64,000 nt of DNA from DATGLG01 sp035294245 (GCA_035294245.1 DATGLG010000057.1:94198-158197), one strand, 5' to 3'. Positions 48,393 through 57,101 are shown, counted from the first letter of the stretch. Made by a program: numbers and translations. Notes: generated by a model from the letters alone, not told the origin.

Positions 48393-49825
48393 TCGTTAAC
48401 CACCAAATTGAGGGTGCGGTCGCCGCGGCGGAAGGTGAGCTGCCAGCTTGCCGCGCGCTTGGCAATGATCTCCTTCAGCGTCTCGACGGATTTCATATTC
48501 GTCCCGTTGATGCGAAGGATCACATCGCCGGCCTTGACGCCGATGCGGCTCGCGGGTGAGCCCGGGCGCACGCTGGTGACGACAACGCCGCGAAGAAAGC
48601 TGTCGATGCCGAGCTCCTCGGCAACCGCCGGCGAGAGATTGGCGACGACGGCGCCGCTCAGGGGAAAATCTCCGCCGAGCTTGGTGGTATCACGCGGCAC
48701 TGTTTCCGGCGGTGCCGTGAGGGCGATGGGGAGATGGAGCTGCCGGCCCTGCCGATAGACGGTGAGGACGGCGGTCGTATTGAGCGGCTTCGTCGCGATC
48801 CGGTAGCGGAGGGATTCGGCGTCGTCCACCGGGCGGTTGTCGATGTCGAGAATCACGTCGCCCGGCCTCAGACCGGCATTGGCGGCGGGACTGTCCTTGT
48901 AAATGTCGTTCACCAGCACGCCCGACGGCCGCTGGAGCCCGAGCGAGCTTGCGATATCGGCGGTCACCGTCTGGCCCTGAGCGCCCAGCCACGGCCGCAC
49001 CAGCCGCCCGCCGGCAAGGATGCTTGTCACCTCCATCCGCACCATGTTCGAGGGAATGGCGAAGCCGATTCCGATCGAGCCGCCCGATTGGGAATAGATC
49101 GCCGTGTTCACGCCGATGAGCTTGCCATCCATGGTGACGAGCGGGCCGCCCGAGTTGCCCGGATTGATGGCGGCATCGGTCTGGATGAAGAAATCGTAAT
49201 CGTTGATGCCGACGGTGGTCCGGGCCAAGGCGGAGATGATCCCGCTCGTCACCGTCTGCCCAACGCCGAAAGGATTGCCGATGGCGATCACGAGGTCGCC
49301 GACCTCGACGGCATCCGAATCCCCGAACTCGAGGACCGGCAGCTTGGCACCGCCTGAGTCGATGCGCAGCACCGCGATGTCGGCGCGCTCGTCGGAGCCT
49401 ACCACCTTCGCCTCGAACTCGCGGCGATCCGGAAGCACCACGGTGATTTGATCGGCGCCCTTGATGACGTGGTAATTGGTGACGATGGTCCCATCGGCCC
49501 CGATGATGACGCCGGAGCCCAGCGAGTTCTGGATGCGCCGCTGCGGCACGCCGCCCATGAAGCCTTCGCCGAAGAAGCGGCGAAAGAAGGGGTCGGCGAA
49601 AAGCGGCGAGGTTGGCTGCTCCACGACAGTGCGCGTATAGATGTTCACAACTGCCGGTGCGACCTTCTTCACCACCGGCGCGAAGCTGAAGGTAATCTGC
49701 TCGCGGCTGAGCGGCACCGTCTTGCCGAAAGCCGGCGATCCGGCCGCCGCGACAACCACGAACGCCAGCAGGAGAGCGGCGCTCCGCGCAGCCCCGAACC
49801 TGCTCCACCCCGCCCCGACCCCCAT
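48389..49825 (-). CDS. HtrA/DegP-type serine protease
   Basis: A 478-residue periplasmic protease. A signal peptide occupies residues 1-34 (hydrophobic AALLLAFVVVAAAG). The catalytic triad is His119 (TNYHVIKG), Asp149 (RADIAVL) and Ser225 (PGNSGGPL). Two PDZ domains follow, near 285-370 and 395-475, so the layout is DegP/DegQ-like rather than DegS. The start at 49825 gives a good signal peptide; an upstream TTG at 49879 would bury it. It follows the rplQ terminator and leads into rarA with a 4-base overlap. Confidence 0.92.
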   Translation of the reverse strand: MGVGAGWSRFGAARSAALLLAFVVVAAAGSPAFGKTVPLSREQITFSFAPVVKKVAPAVVNIYTRTVVEQPTSPLFADPFFRRFFGEGFMGGVPQRRIQNSLGSGVIIGADGTIVTNYHVIKGADQITVVLPDRREFEAKVVGSDERADIAVLRIDSGGAKLPVLEFGDSDAVEVGDLVIAIGNPFGVGQTVTSGIISALARTTVGINDYDFFIQTDAAINPGNSGGPLVTMDGKLIGVNTAIYSQSGGSIGIGFAIPSNMVRMEVTSILAGGRLVRPWLGAQGQTVTADIASSLGLQRPSGVLVNDIYKDSPAANAGLRPGDVILDIDNRPVDDAESLRYRIATKPLNTTAVLTVYRQGRQLHLPIALTAPPETVPRDTTKLGGDFPLSGAVVANLSPAVAEELGIDSFLRGVVVTSVRPGSPASRIGVKAGDVILRINGTNMKSVETLKEIIAKRAASWQLTFRRGDRTLNLVVND

Positions 49826-49881
49826 GAACCCGCGACCCTTCGTACCCACCCGCCTCACGGACAATCTAGCAAGTTCCAAGC

Positions 49882-49907
49882 AAAAGGGCAGCCGCGCGGC
49901 TGCCCTT
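49882..49907 (-). terminator. Intrinsic terminator after rplQ
   Basis: A perfect palindrome AAGGGCAGCCGC/GCGGCTGCCCTT (49884-49907) is followed on the minus strand by TTTT. It lies 32 bases past the rplQ stop and marks the end of the ribosomal/alpha operon. Confidence 0.88.
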
Positions 49908-49938
49908 CCCCCTTCCTGCCGGCGATCCGCCGAGCGGC

Positions 49939-50361
49939 TCAGGCCGCGGCCTCGGCTTCCTCCGCCTCGGGGCGGGGTCCCGAATCCTGGCCCTTGGCTT
50001 CCGGATCGCGATCCACGAGCTCGATGACCGCCAGCGGGGCCGCGTCGCCATAGCGGAACCCGGCGCGGAGCACGCGGGTATAGCCGCCGGCGCGCGCCTT
50101 GTAGCGATCCGCGAGCCCGGTGAAGAGCTTCTCGGTCAAGGCCCGATCCTTGAGCGTGGCGAGGGCCTGGCGCCGGGCGTGCAGCCCGCCGCGCTTGCCG
50201 AGAGTGATCAGCTTCTCGACGATTGGCCGCAGATCCTTCGCCTTGGGAAGCGTGGTGGTGATCTGCTCGTGCTTGATGAGCGCCGCCGCCAGATTGGCGA
50301 ACATGGCCTTCCGATGGCTGGTGGTGCGGTTGAGCTTTCGCCCGCTTACGCCGTGCCGCAT
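49939..50361 (-). CDS. rplQ: 50S ribosomal protein L17
   Basis: A 140-residue L17, with the conserved N-terminus MRHGVSGRKLNRTTSHRKAM and the core LANLAAALIKHEQI. It is longer than the E. coli protein (127) by an acidic Glu/Ala-rich tail, common in alphaproteobacteria. Last gene of the rpsM-rpsK-rpoA-rplQ unit, 24 bases after rpoA, followed by a strong terminator. Confidence 0.97.
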   Translation of the reverse strand: MRHGVSGRKLNRTTSHRKAMFANLAAALIKHEQITTTLPKAKDLRPIVEKLITLGKRGGLHARRQALATLKDRALTEKLFTGLADRYKARAGGYTRVLRAGFRYGDAAPLAVIELVDRDPEAKGQDSGPRPEAEEAEAAA

Positions 50362-50385
50362 GACTTCGAACTCCTCTCCCCGCGC

Positions 50386-51399
50386 TCAGTAGGGCTCTTC
50401 GAGCCGCTTCGCCAGCTCCTCGATGTTCTCGGGCGGCCAGCCGGGAATCTCCATGCCGAGATGGAGGCCCATCTGTGCCAGCACTTCCTTGATCTCGTTG
50501 AGCGACTTGCGGCCGAAATTCGGCGTCCGCAGCATCTCCGCCTCGGTCTTCTGCACGAGATCGCCGATATAGATGATGTTGTCGTTCTTGAGGCAGTTCG
50601 CCGAGCGCACGGAGAGCTCGAGCTCGTCGACCTTGCGGAGCAGGTTCTTGTTGAACGGCAACTCCGCGGGACGGTCCTCCTCGCGCGAGGCGACCGGCTC
50701 CTCGAAATTGATGAAGAGGCGGAGCTGCTCCTGAAGGATGCGCGCGGCATAGGCGACGGCGTCCTCGGGCTTGATGGCGCCGTTCGTCTCGACCGTCATC
50801 GAGAGCTTGTCATAATCGGTGACCTGCCCGACGCGGGTGTTGTCCACCTTGTAGGACACCTTGCGCACCGGGCTGTAGATGGCGTCCACCGGGATGAGGC
50901 CGATCGGGGCGTCCGCGGAGCGGTTCTGCCCCGCCGGAACGTAGCCCTTGCTGCTCTCGACGGTCATCTCCATGGCGATCTTCGCGCCCTGGTCGAGGGT
51001 GCAGATCACATGGTCCGGATCGAGCACCTCGATATCGTGGCCGCTCTCGATCTGGCCCGCCGTGACCTCGCCCGGCCCGGTCGCGCGGAGCGTGATCTTC
51101 TTGGGGCCCTCGCCGTGCATGCGCAGCGCCATCGACTTGATGTTGAGCACGATGTCGGTCACATCCTCGAGCACGCCGGGAAGCGACGAGAACTCGTGAA
51201 GGACGCCCTCGATCTGAATCGCCGTTACCGCGGCGCCCTGAAGCGAGGACAGCAGGACGCGGCGCAGCGCATTGCCCAGCGTCAGCCCGAAGCCGCGCTC
51301 CAGCGGCTCGACCACGATGGTCGCCACGCGATCCGCGCGCGGCCCGGGCTGCACCACCAGATTCGACTTGATTAGCTCCGTCCAATTTTTCTGAATCAC
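50386..51399 (-). CDS. rpoA: RNA polymerase alpha subunit
   Basis: A 337-residue alpha subunit. The N-terminal domain has PLERGFGLTLGNALRRVLLSS, used for dimerisation, and the C-terminal domain (from about residue 255) has ELSVRSANCLKNDNI, the DNA/UP-element binding helix, ending KRLEEPY. Nothing essential is missing. It is the third gene of the alpha operon after rpsK, with a 114-base gap that holds no obvious promoter. Confidence 0.97.
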   Translation of the reverse strand: MIQKNWTELIKSNLVVQPGPRADRVATIVVEPLERGFGLTLGNALRRVLLSSLQGAAVTAIQIEGVLHEFSSLPGVLEDVTDIVLNIKSMALRMHGEGPKKITLRATGPGEVTAGQIESGHDIEVLDPDHVICTLDQGAKIAMEMTVESSKGYVPAGQNRSADAPIGLIPVDAIYSPVRKVSYKVDNTRVGQVTDYDKLSMTVETNGAIKPEDAVAYAARILQEQLRLFINFEEPVASREEDRPAELPFNKNLLRKVDELELSVRSANCLKNDNIIYIGDLVQKTEAEMLRTPNFGRKSLNEIKEVLAQMGLHLGMEIPGWPPENIEELAKRLEEPY

Positions 51400-51513
51400 G
51401 GGAACGACCTCTCCGTGCTATCGCGGACCCCTGTCCGCATCCGTTCAGCAATCATGTTTGCCCGGACGGGGGCGGTCCGGTCAAACCCAAGCCCGCGACT
51501 GCGGGCTCTCCTC

Positions 51514-51903
51514 CTACACCCGCCGACGCTTGGGCGGTCGGCAGCCATTGTGCGGTATCGGCGTCACGTCGCGAATCGCGGTGATGGTGAAGCCGACATT
51601 CTGCAGGGCGCGCAAAGCCGATTCGCGCCCGGCCCCGGGACCTTTGACCTCGATCTCGAGGGTCTTCATGCCGTGCTCCATGGCCTTGCGGCCGGCATCC
51701 TCGGCGGCCATCTGCGCGGCATAGGGGGTCGATTTGCGCGACCCCTTGAAGCCCTGCGAGCCCGCCGACGACCATGCAATCGCGTTACCCTGGGCGTCGG
51801 TGATGGTGATCACCGTGTTGTTGAATGTCGCATTCACGTGAGCCGTGCCCGAGGTAATGTTCTTGCGCTCACGCCGGCGCCGCGGGGCTGCTGCCTTCGC
51901 CAT
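51514..51903 (-). CDS. rpsK: 30S ribosomal protein S11
   Basis: A 129-residue S11, the usual length. Conserved parts are GTAHVNATFNNTVITITD and the C-terminal DVTPIPHNGCRPPKRRRV. It forms the platform of the small subunit with S6/S18 and lines the mRNA exit. Second gene of the alpha operon, 33 bases after rpsM. Confidence 0.97.
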   Translation of the reverse strand: MAKAAAPRRRRERKNITSGTAHVNATFNNTVITITDAQGNAIAWSSAGSQGFKGSRKSTPYAAQMAAEDAGRKAMEHGMKTLEIEVKGPGAGRESALRALQNVGFTITAIRDVTPIPHNGCRPPKRRRV

Positions 51904-51936
51904 GACCTGATCCCTAAACGTCTATAATGTCAAAAA

Positions 51937-52311
51937 TCAAACGACCTTCTTCTTGCCGGCAATCGGGCGCGCCTTGCCCTTGCGGGTCCGCGCATTGGTA
52001 TGGGTGCGCTGGCCGCGCACCGGCAGGCCCTTGCGGTGCCTGAGCCCCCGATAGCAGCCGAGGTCGAGGAGGCGCTTGATGTTCATCGCGGTTTCGCGGC
52101 GCAGGTCGCCTTCAACCTGGTATTCCCGGTCGATCACCTCGCGAATGCGGATGACTTCCTGCTCGGTCAGCTCATTCACCCGCCGCTCGACGGGAATGCT
52201 GACCTTCTGCATGATCTCCTTCGCCTTGGTCGGGCCGATGCCGTAGATATAGGTGAGTGCCACCTCGACCCGTTTCTGCGTCGGGATATTCACGCCTGCG
52301 ATACGCGCCAC
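51937..52311 (-). CDS. rpsM: 30S ribosomal protein S13
   Basis: A 124-residue S13 with ARIAGVNIPTQKRVEVALTY, the helix-two-turn-helix region and the basic C-terminus GKARPIAGKKKVV that contacts P-site tRNA. RGLRHRKGLPVRGQRTHTNAR is the signature. First gene of the alpha operon, behind its own strong promoter. Confidence 0.97.
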   Translation of the reverse strand: MARIAGVNIPTQKRVEVALTYIYGIGPTKAKEIMQKVSIPVERRVNELTEQEVIRIREVIDREYQVEGDLRRETAMNIKRLLDLGCYRGLRHRKGLPVRGQRTHTNARTRKGKARPIAGKKKVV

Positions 52312-52442
52312 GATCTCTTCTCCTCACGCCGGACGCCGAAGCGTCTTCGCCAACCACTCATTCAGCCACGACGAAACACCCCTTCCGGCCCGCCGCCGAG
52401 GGGGAGCCGGATTATAGGCCGAAACGTCGCGCAGTCAACCGC
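52312..52442 (-). other. Leader between adk and rpsM
   Basis: This 131-base gap holds the rpsM promoter at its adk end and a GC-rich 5' leader of about 90 bases. In the leader, CCGGC and GCCGG (roughly 52387-52410) can pair, which may be a regulatory or stability structure. No rpmJ (L36), which is often located here in other bacteria, is present. Confidence 0.5.
52411..52438 (-). promoter_or_regulatory. Sigma70 promoter of the rpsM-rpsK-rpoA-rplQ operon
   Basis: Minus strand TTGACT (52433-52438, 5/6) and a perfect TATAAT (52411-52416) with a 16-base spacer, just past the adk stop. This is the best promoter match in the window. It gives the alpha operon its own transcription start in addition to read-through from the spc operon. 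Confidence 0.85.
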
Positions 52443-53090
52443 TCATCCGCCCAGAATCGCCTCGATCTGCCGGGTCACCTCGTCGATCGGCGCCATGCCG
52501 TCCACCGCCTGCAGCACGCCCTTCTCCTCGTAATAGGGGAGGATCGGCGCCGTCTGCGCCCGGTAGGCGGCGAGTCGCGAGGCCACCGTCTCCGCATTGT
52601 CGTCGGCGCGCCTGGTGAACTCGGTGCTGCCGCAAACGTCGCAAACGCCGGGCGTTCGCGGCGTCTTGAACTCGTCGTGATAGCCGGCGCCGCAGCGGGC
52701 GCAGCTATAGCGGCCCACGATCCGTCGCGTCAGGATGGCCTCGTCGACCTTGAGCTCGATGACATGGTCGAGCGTCAGGTGCTTCTGCGCCAGCATTCGG
52801 TCGAGGGCCTCCGCCTGGGCCGTGGTGCGGGGGAAGCCATCCAGGATGAAGCCGTTCCGGCAATCGGGCTGATCGATGCGGTCGGCGATGATGGCGATGA
52901 CCACCTCATCCGGCACCAGCTTTCCGGCATCCATGATGCTCTTGGCCTTGCGCCCCACCTCGGTGCCCGCCTTCACGGCGGCGCGAAGCATATCGCCGGT
53001 CGAGAGCTGCACGAGCCCGTGCTTCTCCTCGAGGCGTTTCGCCTGCGTGCCTTTTCCCGAGCCGGGCGCCCCCAAGAGAAGCAGATTCAT
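52443..53090 (-). CDS. adk: Adenylate kinase with zinc-type lid
   Basis: A 215-residue adenylate kinase (AMP + ATP to 2 ADP). P-loop GAPGSGKGTQ at residues 8-17, DGFPRT at 84-89 and the LID domain starting at about 122. The lid carries four cysteines, Cys130, Cys133, Cys150 and Cys153, in a C-x2-C-x16-C-x2-C arrangement that binds structural zinc in other long-type Adks; E. coli Adk lacks these. The ATG overlaps the secY stop by one base (TGATG), as is usual for alphaproteobacterial spc operons. Confidence 0.96.
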   Translation of the reverse strand: MNLLLLGAPGSGKGTQAKRLEEKHGLVQLSTGDMLRAAVKAGTEVGRKAKSIMDAGKLVPDEVVIAIIADRIDQPDCRNGFILDGFPRTTAQAEALDRMLAQKHLTLDHVIELKVDEAILTRRIVGRYSCARCGAGYHDEFKTPRTPGVCDVCGSTEFTRRADDNAETVASRLAAYRAQTAPILPYYEEKGVLQAVDGMAPIDEVTRQIEAILGG

Positions 53091-54430
53091 CAGCGCCTGC
53101 CACGCAATTTGGCCTTCTTGATCAAGCCTTCATACTGGTGCGCCAGGAGGTGCGCCTGGATCTGCGCGACCGTGTCCATGGTCACGGAGACGACGATCAG
53201 GAGGCTTGTGCCGCCGAAATAGAATGGCACCGAGTATTGGGAGATCAGGATCTCCGGCAGGATGCAGATAACCGCGAGATAGACGGCGCCGACGGCCGTG
53301 AGCCGGACGAGGATGTAGTTCAGGTAATCGGCGGTGTTCTTGCCCGGCCGAATGCCCGGGATGAAGCCGCCATACTTCTTCAGGTTGTCCGCCGTCTCGG
53401 TCGGGTTGAAGACGATCGAGGCATAGAAAAAGCAGAAGAAGATGATAAGCGCGATATAGCCGACCATGTAGAGCGGCTGGCCGTGGCCGAGATAGGCCGT
53501 GATCTGGCCCAGCCATTCCGGCCCATTGGTGCCGGCGAAGCCGACGATGGTCACGGGAAGGAGGAGCAGCGAGCTTGCGAAGATCGGCGGGATCACGCCC
53601 GAGACGTTGAGCTTCATCGGCAGATGCGAGCTCTCGCCGCCGAATACCCGGTTCCCCATCTGACGTTTGGGATACTGCACGATGATGCGGCGCTGGGCGC
53701 GCTCCATGAAGACGATCGCCGCGATCACGGCAACCGCCATTACGATGAGCGCGATGATGACGAAGGTCGAGATGGCGCCCGTGCGGCCCAGCTCGAGGGT
53801 ATTGGCCATCGCCTGGGGCAGATTGGCGACGATTCCAGCCATGATGATCAGCGACACGCCGTTGCCGACGCCGCGCGCCGTGACCTGCTCGCCGAGCCAC
53901 ATGAGGAAGAGCGTGCCCCCGGTCAGCGAGAACACGGCGGTGATGCGGAAGAAGAAGCCGGGGTCGATCACCGCGGGCCCGTGGCTTCCGGTCATGCCCT
54001 CAAGACCGATGGCGAGCCCATAGGCCTGGAACACCGCGAGGAGGACCGTGCCGTAGCGGGTATATTGGTTCATCTTCTTGCGCCCCTGCTCGCCCTCCTT
54101 CTTGAGGGATTCGAGGGACGGCACGATCGCCGTCAGGAGCTGCATGATGATCGAGGCAGAGATATAGGGCATGACGCCCAGCGCGAACATGCTCATGCGC
54201 TTGAGGGCGCCGCCCGCGAACATGTCGAACATGCCCAGGATGCCGCGGGCATTCTGGGTGAACACATCCTGCATGATCGCGGGATCGATGCCGGGGACCG
54301 GAATGTAGGTGCCGAGCCGGTAGACGATCAACGCGCCCAGCGTGAACCAAAGTCGCTTCTTGAGCTCGGTCGCCTTCGCGAAAGCGCCGAAATTGATACT
54401 GGCAGCGAGCTGTTCGGCGGCGGAAGCCAT
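53090..54430 (-). CDS. secY: Preprotein translocase subunit SecY
   Basis: A 446-residue polytopic protein with ten membrane segments forming the Sec channel. Typical stretches: YRLGTYIPVPGID at the first segment, GALKRMSMFALGVMPYISASI, and the cytoplasmic loop QTQAE-like region replaced here by the usual FNPTETADNLKKYGG with GIRPGKNTADYL. It partners SecE and SecG, encoded elsewhere. Second to last in the spc operon, 37 bases after rplO. Confidence 0.97.
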   Translation of the reverse strand: MASAAEQLAASINFGAFAKATELKKRLWFTLGALIVYRLGTYIPVPGIDPAIMQDVFTQNARGILGMFDMFAGGALKRMSMFALGVMPYISASIIMQLLTAIVPSLESLKKEGEQGRKKMNQYTRYGTVLLAVFQAYGLAIGLEGMTGSHGPAVIDPGFFFRITAVFSLTGGTLFLMWLGEQVTARGVGNGVSLIIMAGIVANLPQAMANTLELGRTGAISTFVIIALIVMAVAVIAAIVFMERAQRRIIVQYPKRQMGNRVFGGESSHLPMKLNVSGVIPPIFASSLLLLPVTIVGFAGTNGPEWLGQITAYLGHGQPLYMVGYIALIIFFCFFYASIVFNPTETADNLKKYGGFIPGIRPGKNTADYLNYILVRLTAVGAVYLAVICILPEILISQYSVPFYFGGTSLLIVVSVTMDTVAQIQAHLLAHQYEGLIKKAKLRGRR

Positions 54431-54467
54431 GGGAACTCTCAGGCCCAGGCGCGGGCTTCTTCTCGGG

Positions 54468-54962
54468 TTAGGCCCCGGCGGGGGCGGCGGGCTCGCGCGC
54501 CGGAGGGGTCGTGACGATCACTTTGCCGCCCGCCTTCTCCACGGCAGCGATTGCCGCTTTCGAGGCGCCGGCGACCTCAATCGTAATCTTGGCGTTGAGC
54601 TGCCCCTTTGCAAGAAGCCGCACCCCATCGCGCTTGGCGTGAATGAGGCCCGCAGCCACGAGGGCGCCGTCATCCACCGTCTTCTCGGCGCTGAGGCGGC
54701 CGGACTCGATCGCCCGTTGCAGGCGGCCGAGATTGACGAGGCTGTAGCTCTTGCGGAACGGGCTGCGGAAGCCGCGCTTCGGCAGGCGCCGATAGAGCGG
54801 CATCTGGCCGCCCTCGAAGCCAGCGAGGGAGACGCCGCTGCGCGCCGTCTGGCCCTTGCCGCCGCGGGCCGAGGTCTTGCCCTTGCCCGAGCCGATGCCG
54901 CGGCCGACGCGCTTGCTCTTCCTGTGGGCACCCGGATTGTCCGAAAGCTGATTCAGTTTCAT
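54468..54962 (-). CDS. rplO: 50S ribosomal protein L15
   Basis: A 164-residue L15 with MKLNQLSDNPGAHRKSKRVG at the start and GGKGQTARSGVSLAGFEGGQMPLYRRLPKRGF in parts, followed by a globular C-domain. The acidic-to-alanine tail AREPAAPAGA is longer than in E. coli (144 residues). Follows rpmD by 49 bases in the spc operon. Confidence 0.97.
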   Translation of the reverse strand: MKLNQLSDNPGAHRKSKRVGRGIGSGKGKTSARGGKGQTARSGVSLAGFEGGQMPLYRRLPKRGFRSPFRKSYSLVNLGRLQRAIESGRLSAEKTVDDGALVAAGLIHAKRDGVRLLAKGQLNAKITIEVAGASKAAIAAVEKAGGKVIVTTPPAREPAAPAGA

Positions 54963-55011
54963 GGTCTCGATCCCTGGCCTTGCGGCGTGCGTGGAATGCT
55001 CGGGCCTGGCG

Positions 55012-55209
55012 TCAGGCGCGGTCCTCGCCCTCCACCCTCACCAGGTGGCGGACGCGATTGATCATGCCGCGCACCGCCGGCGTGTCTTCCAGCTCGACGG
55101 TGCGATGCATCTTGTTGAGCCCGAGGCCCACGAGGGTCGCCCTTTGGGACTTCTCGCGGCCGATCGGGCTGCCGACCTGGGTCACCTTCACGGTCTTCTT
55201 CTCGGCCAT
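55012..55209 (-). CDS. rpmD: 50S ribosomal protein L30
   Basis: A 65-residue L30 with KTVKVTQVGSPIGREKSQRA and the LGLNKMHRTVELEDTPAVRG core that gives the ferredoxin-like fold. Normal length. Starts three bases after the rpsE stop. Confidence 0.96.
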   Translation of the reverse strand: MAEKKTVKVTQVGSPIGREKSQRATLVGLGLNKMHRTVELEDTPAVRGMINRVRHLVRVEGEDRA

Positions 55210-55212
55210 CGC

Positions 55213-55761
55213 CTACTCCTTCGCCGCGGCCTCGCCGCCGCGCCGGCCGATGATCTCGCTCACCTTCTTGCCGCGCTTCGCGGCGACGTGGCGCGGCGCC
55301 ATGACGCTGCCGAGGGCCGCGAAAGTGGCCTTGATCATGTTATGGGGATTGGTCGAGCCCACGGATTTCGCAACCACGTCCTGCATGCCCAGGCACTCGA
55401 AGATGGCGCGCATCGGACCGCCGGCGATGATCCCGGTGCCGGGAGCGGCCGAGCGGACCACCACGCGCCCGGCGCCGAAGCGCCCGACCACGTCGTGATG
55501 GAGGGTGCGCCCCTCGCGCAGCGGGACGCGCACCAGCGAGCGCTTCGCCTGGTCCGTCGCCTTGCGGATCGCCTCGGGCACCTCGCGCGCCTTGCCGGAG
55601 CCGTGCCCGACGCGGCCCTTGCCGTCGCCGACCACGACCACTGCCGCGAAGCCGAACCGCCGGCCGCCCTTCACCACCTTGGCGACCCGATTAATGCTGA
55701 CCAGCTTCTCGACCAGCTCGCTTTCCTCGCGCTGCTCGCGCTGGGGTACGTTTCTTGCCAT
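55213..55761 (-). CDS. rpsE: 30S ribosomal protein S5
   Basis: A 182-residue S5 with the double-stranded RNA-binding motif KLVSINRVAKVVKGGRRFGF and the GHGSGKAREVPEAIRKA region important for translational fidelity; the C-domain ends SEIIGRRGGEAAAKE. Follows rplR by 14 bases. Confidence 0.97.
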   Translation of the reverse strand: MARNVPQREQREESELVEKLVSINRVAKVVKGGRRFGFAAVVVVGDGKGRVGHGSGKAREVPEAIRKATDQAKRSLVRVPLREGRTLHHDVVGRFGAGRVVVRSAAPGTGIIAGGPMRAIFECLGMQDVVAKSVGSTNPHNMIKATFAALGSVMAPRHVAAKRGKKVSEIIGRRGGEAAAKE

Positions 55762-55775
55762 CTTGATCCGTTCTC

Positions 55776-56138
55776 CTAGAACGACAATCCGCCTTCGCGC
55801 GCCGCGTCGGCAAGCGCCTTGACGCGGCCGTGGTAGAGATAGCCGCCGCGATCGAACACCACCTCTTTTACGCCCTGGGTGATCGCGCGCTGGGCGATGA
55901 GCTTGCCCACCGCCTTCGCCGCCTCAATATCGGAGCCCTTCTTGATCTGCTCCTTCAACTCCTTGTCGAGGCTCGAGGCGCTGGCGAGGGTGACGCCCTT
56001 CGCGTCGTCGATCACCTGCGCATAGATGTTCTTGCTCGAGCGGTGGATGGAGAGGCGCAGCCGGCCGCCGGCCTTGCGCGCGAGCCGGGTGCGCACACGG
56101 CGCTTGCGGCGATCAAACAGATCAGTGGCGGTTTTCAT
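55776..56138 (-). CDS. rplR: 50S ribosomal protein L18
   Basis: A 120-residue L18, a 5S rRNA-binding protein. Seen are RRKRRVRTRLARKAGGRLRLS, the core SIHRSSKNIYAQVIDDAKG and the C-terminal FDRGGYLYHGRVKALADAAR. Follows rplF by nine bases. Confidence 0.97.
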   Translation of the reverse strand: MKTATDLFDRRKRRVRTRLARKAGGRLRLSIHRSSKNIYAQVIDDAKGVTLASASSLDKELKEQIKKGSDIEAAKAVGKLIAQRAITQGVKEVVFDRGGYLYHGRVKALADAAREGGLSF

Positions 56139-56147
56139 GGCCGGCTC

Positions 56148-56681
56148 CTACTTCTTCTTGCCTTCCTTGCGGAGGATCTGCTCGCCTTCATAGCGGATGC
56201 CCTTGCCCTTGTAGGGCTCGGGGCCGCGAAGGGCGCGAATCTCGGCGGCGACCTGACCGACGCGCTGCCGGTCGGCGCCCGTGATGGAGATGGAGGTTGG
56301 CTTGTCGCACTTGATCGCGATGCCCTCGGGGATCGGATACAGCACCTCGTGGCTGTAGCCGAGCTGAAGCTGGAGATTCTTGCCCTGCACCTGGGCGCGA
56401 TAGCCGACACCCTGGATCTCGAGATTGACCGTGAACCCCTTGGCGACGCCGTTGACCAGGTTGTTGAGCAGGTTGCGATAGGTCCCCCACATCATGCGGG
56501 CATACTTGGTGTCGGCGCGCGGCTTGACCCAGAGCTTGCCCTGGTCGAGGCCGGCCTCGACCTCCTTGGCCAGGGCGAGGCTTCGCTGCCCGAGCTTGCC
56601 CTTGGCCGTCACGGTCGAGCCGGCGACCTGAACCTCGACGCCCGCCGGCACGAGAACGGGATGCTTTCCAACGCGCGACAT
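56148..56681 (-). CDS. rplF: 50S ribosomal protein L6
   Basis: A 177-residue L6 with MSRVGKHPVLVPAGVEVQV at the start, two similar domains and the C-terminal signature PEPYKGKGIRYEGEQILRKEGKKK in parts. It sits near the GTPase centre of the large subunit. Follows rpsH by eight bases. Confidence 0.97.
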   Translation of the reverse strand: MSRVGKHPVLVPAGVEVQVAGSTVTAKGKLGQRSLALAKEVEAGLDQGKLWVKPRADTKYARMMWGTYRNLLNNLVNGVAKGFTVNLEIQGVGYRAQVQGKNLQLQLGYSHEVLYPIPEGIAIKCDKPTSISITGADRQRVGQVAAEIRALRGPEPYKGKGIRYEGEQILRKEGKKK

Positions 56682-56689
56682 GACCGCTC

Positions 56690-57088
56690 CTAGAATACCT
56701 GGCAGAGCACTTCGCCGCCGACATTGGCGGCCCGCGCATCCGCATCGGACATCACGCCGCGCGGCGTCGAGAGAATGCAGATCCCCAGGCCCCCATGGAC
56801 GCGCGGCAAATCCTTGATCTTCGAATAGATGCGGCGGCCCGGCTTCGATACGCGCTGGATCTCGCGGATCACCGGCTCGCCTTCGTGATACTTGAGCTCT
56901 ATCTCGATGGCCACCACGCCCGGCCGCTCCTCGTGCTCGGCATAGCCGCGGATGTAGCCCTCCCGCTTCAGAACCTCGAGCACGTTCGTCCGGAGCCGCG
57001 AATGGGGGCTCGTCACCGTCGGCTTGCGTGCGCGCTGGCCGTTCCGGATGCGGGTCAGCATATCCCCAAGGGGATCGCTATACGACAT
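56690..57088 (-). CDS. rpsH: 30S ribosomal protein S8
   Basis: A 132-residue S8, primary 16S rRNA-binding protein and, in E. coli, translational regulator of spc. Conserved SDPLGDMLTRIRNGQ at the start and GLGICILSTPRGVMSD at the end. ATG at 57088 is preferred over the TTG one codon earlier. Follows rpsN by 13 bases. Confidence 0.97.
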   Translation of the reverse strand: MSYSDPLGDMLTRIRNGQRARKPTVTSPHSRLRTNVLEVLKREGYIRGYAEHEERPGVVAIEIELKYHEGEPVIREIQRVSKPGRRIYSKIKDLPRVHGGLGICILSTPRGVMSDADARAANVGGEVLCQVF

Positions 57089-57101
57089 CAACCGATCTCC
57101 T

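Noticed and set aside
52312..52442. Missing rpmJ (L36) between secY and rpsM taken as a deletion
   Set aside because: In alphaproteobacteria rpmJ is commonly encoded elsewhere and adk takes this place, so the order is normal for the group.
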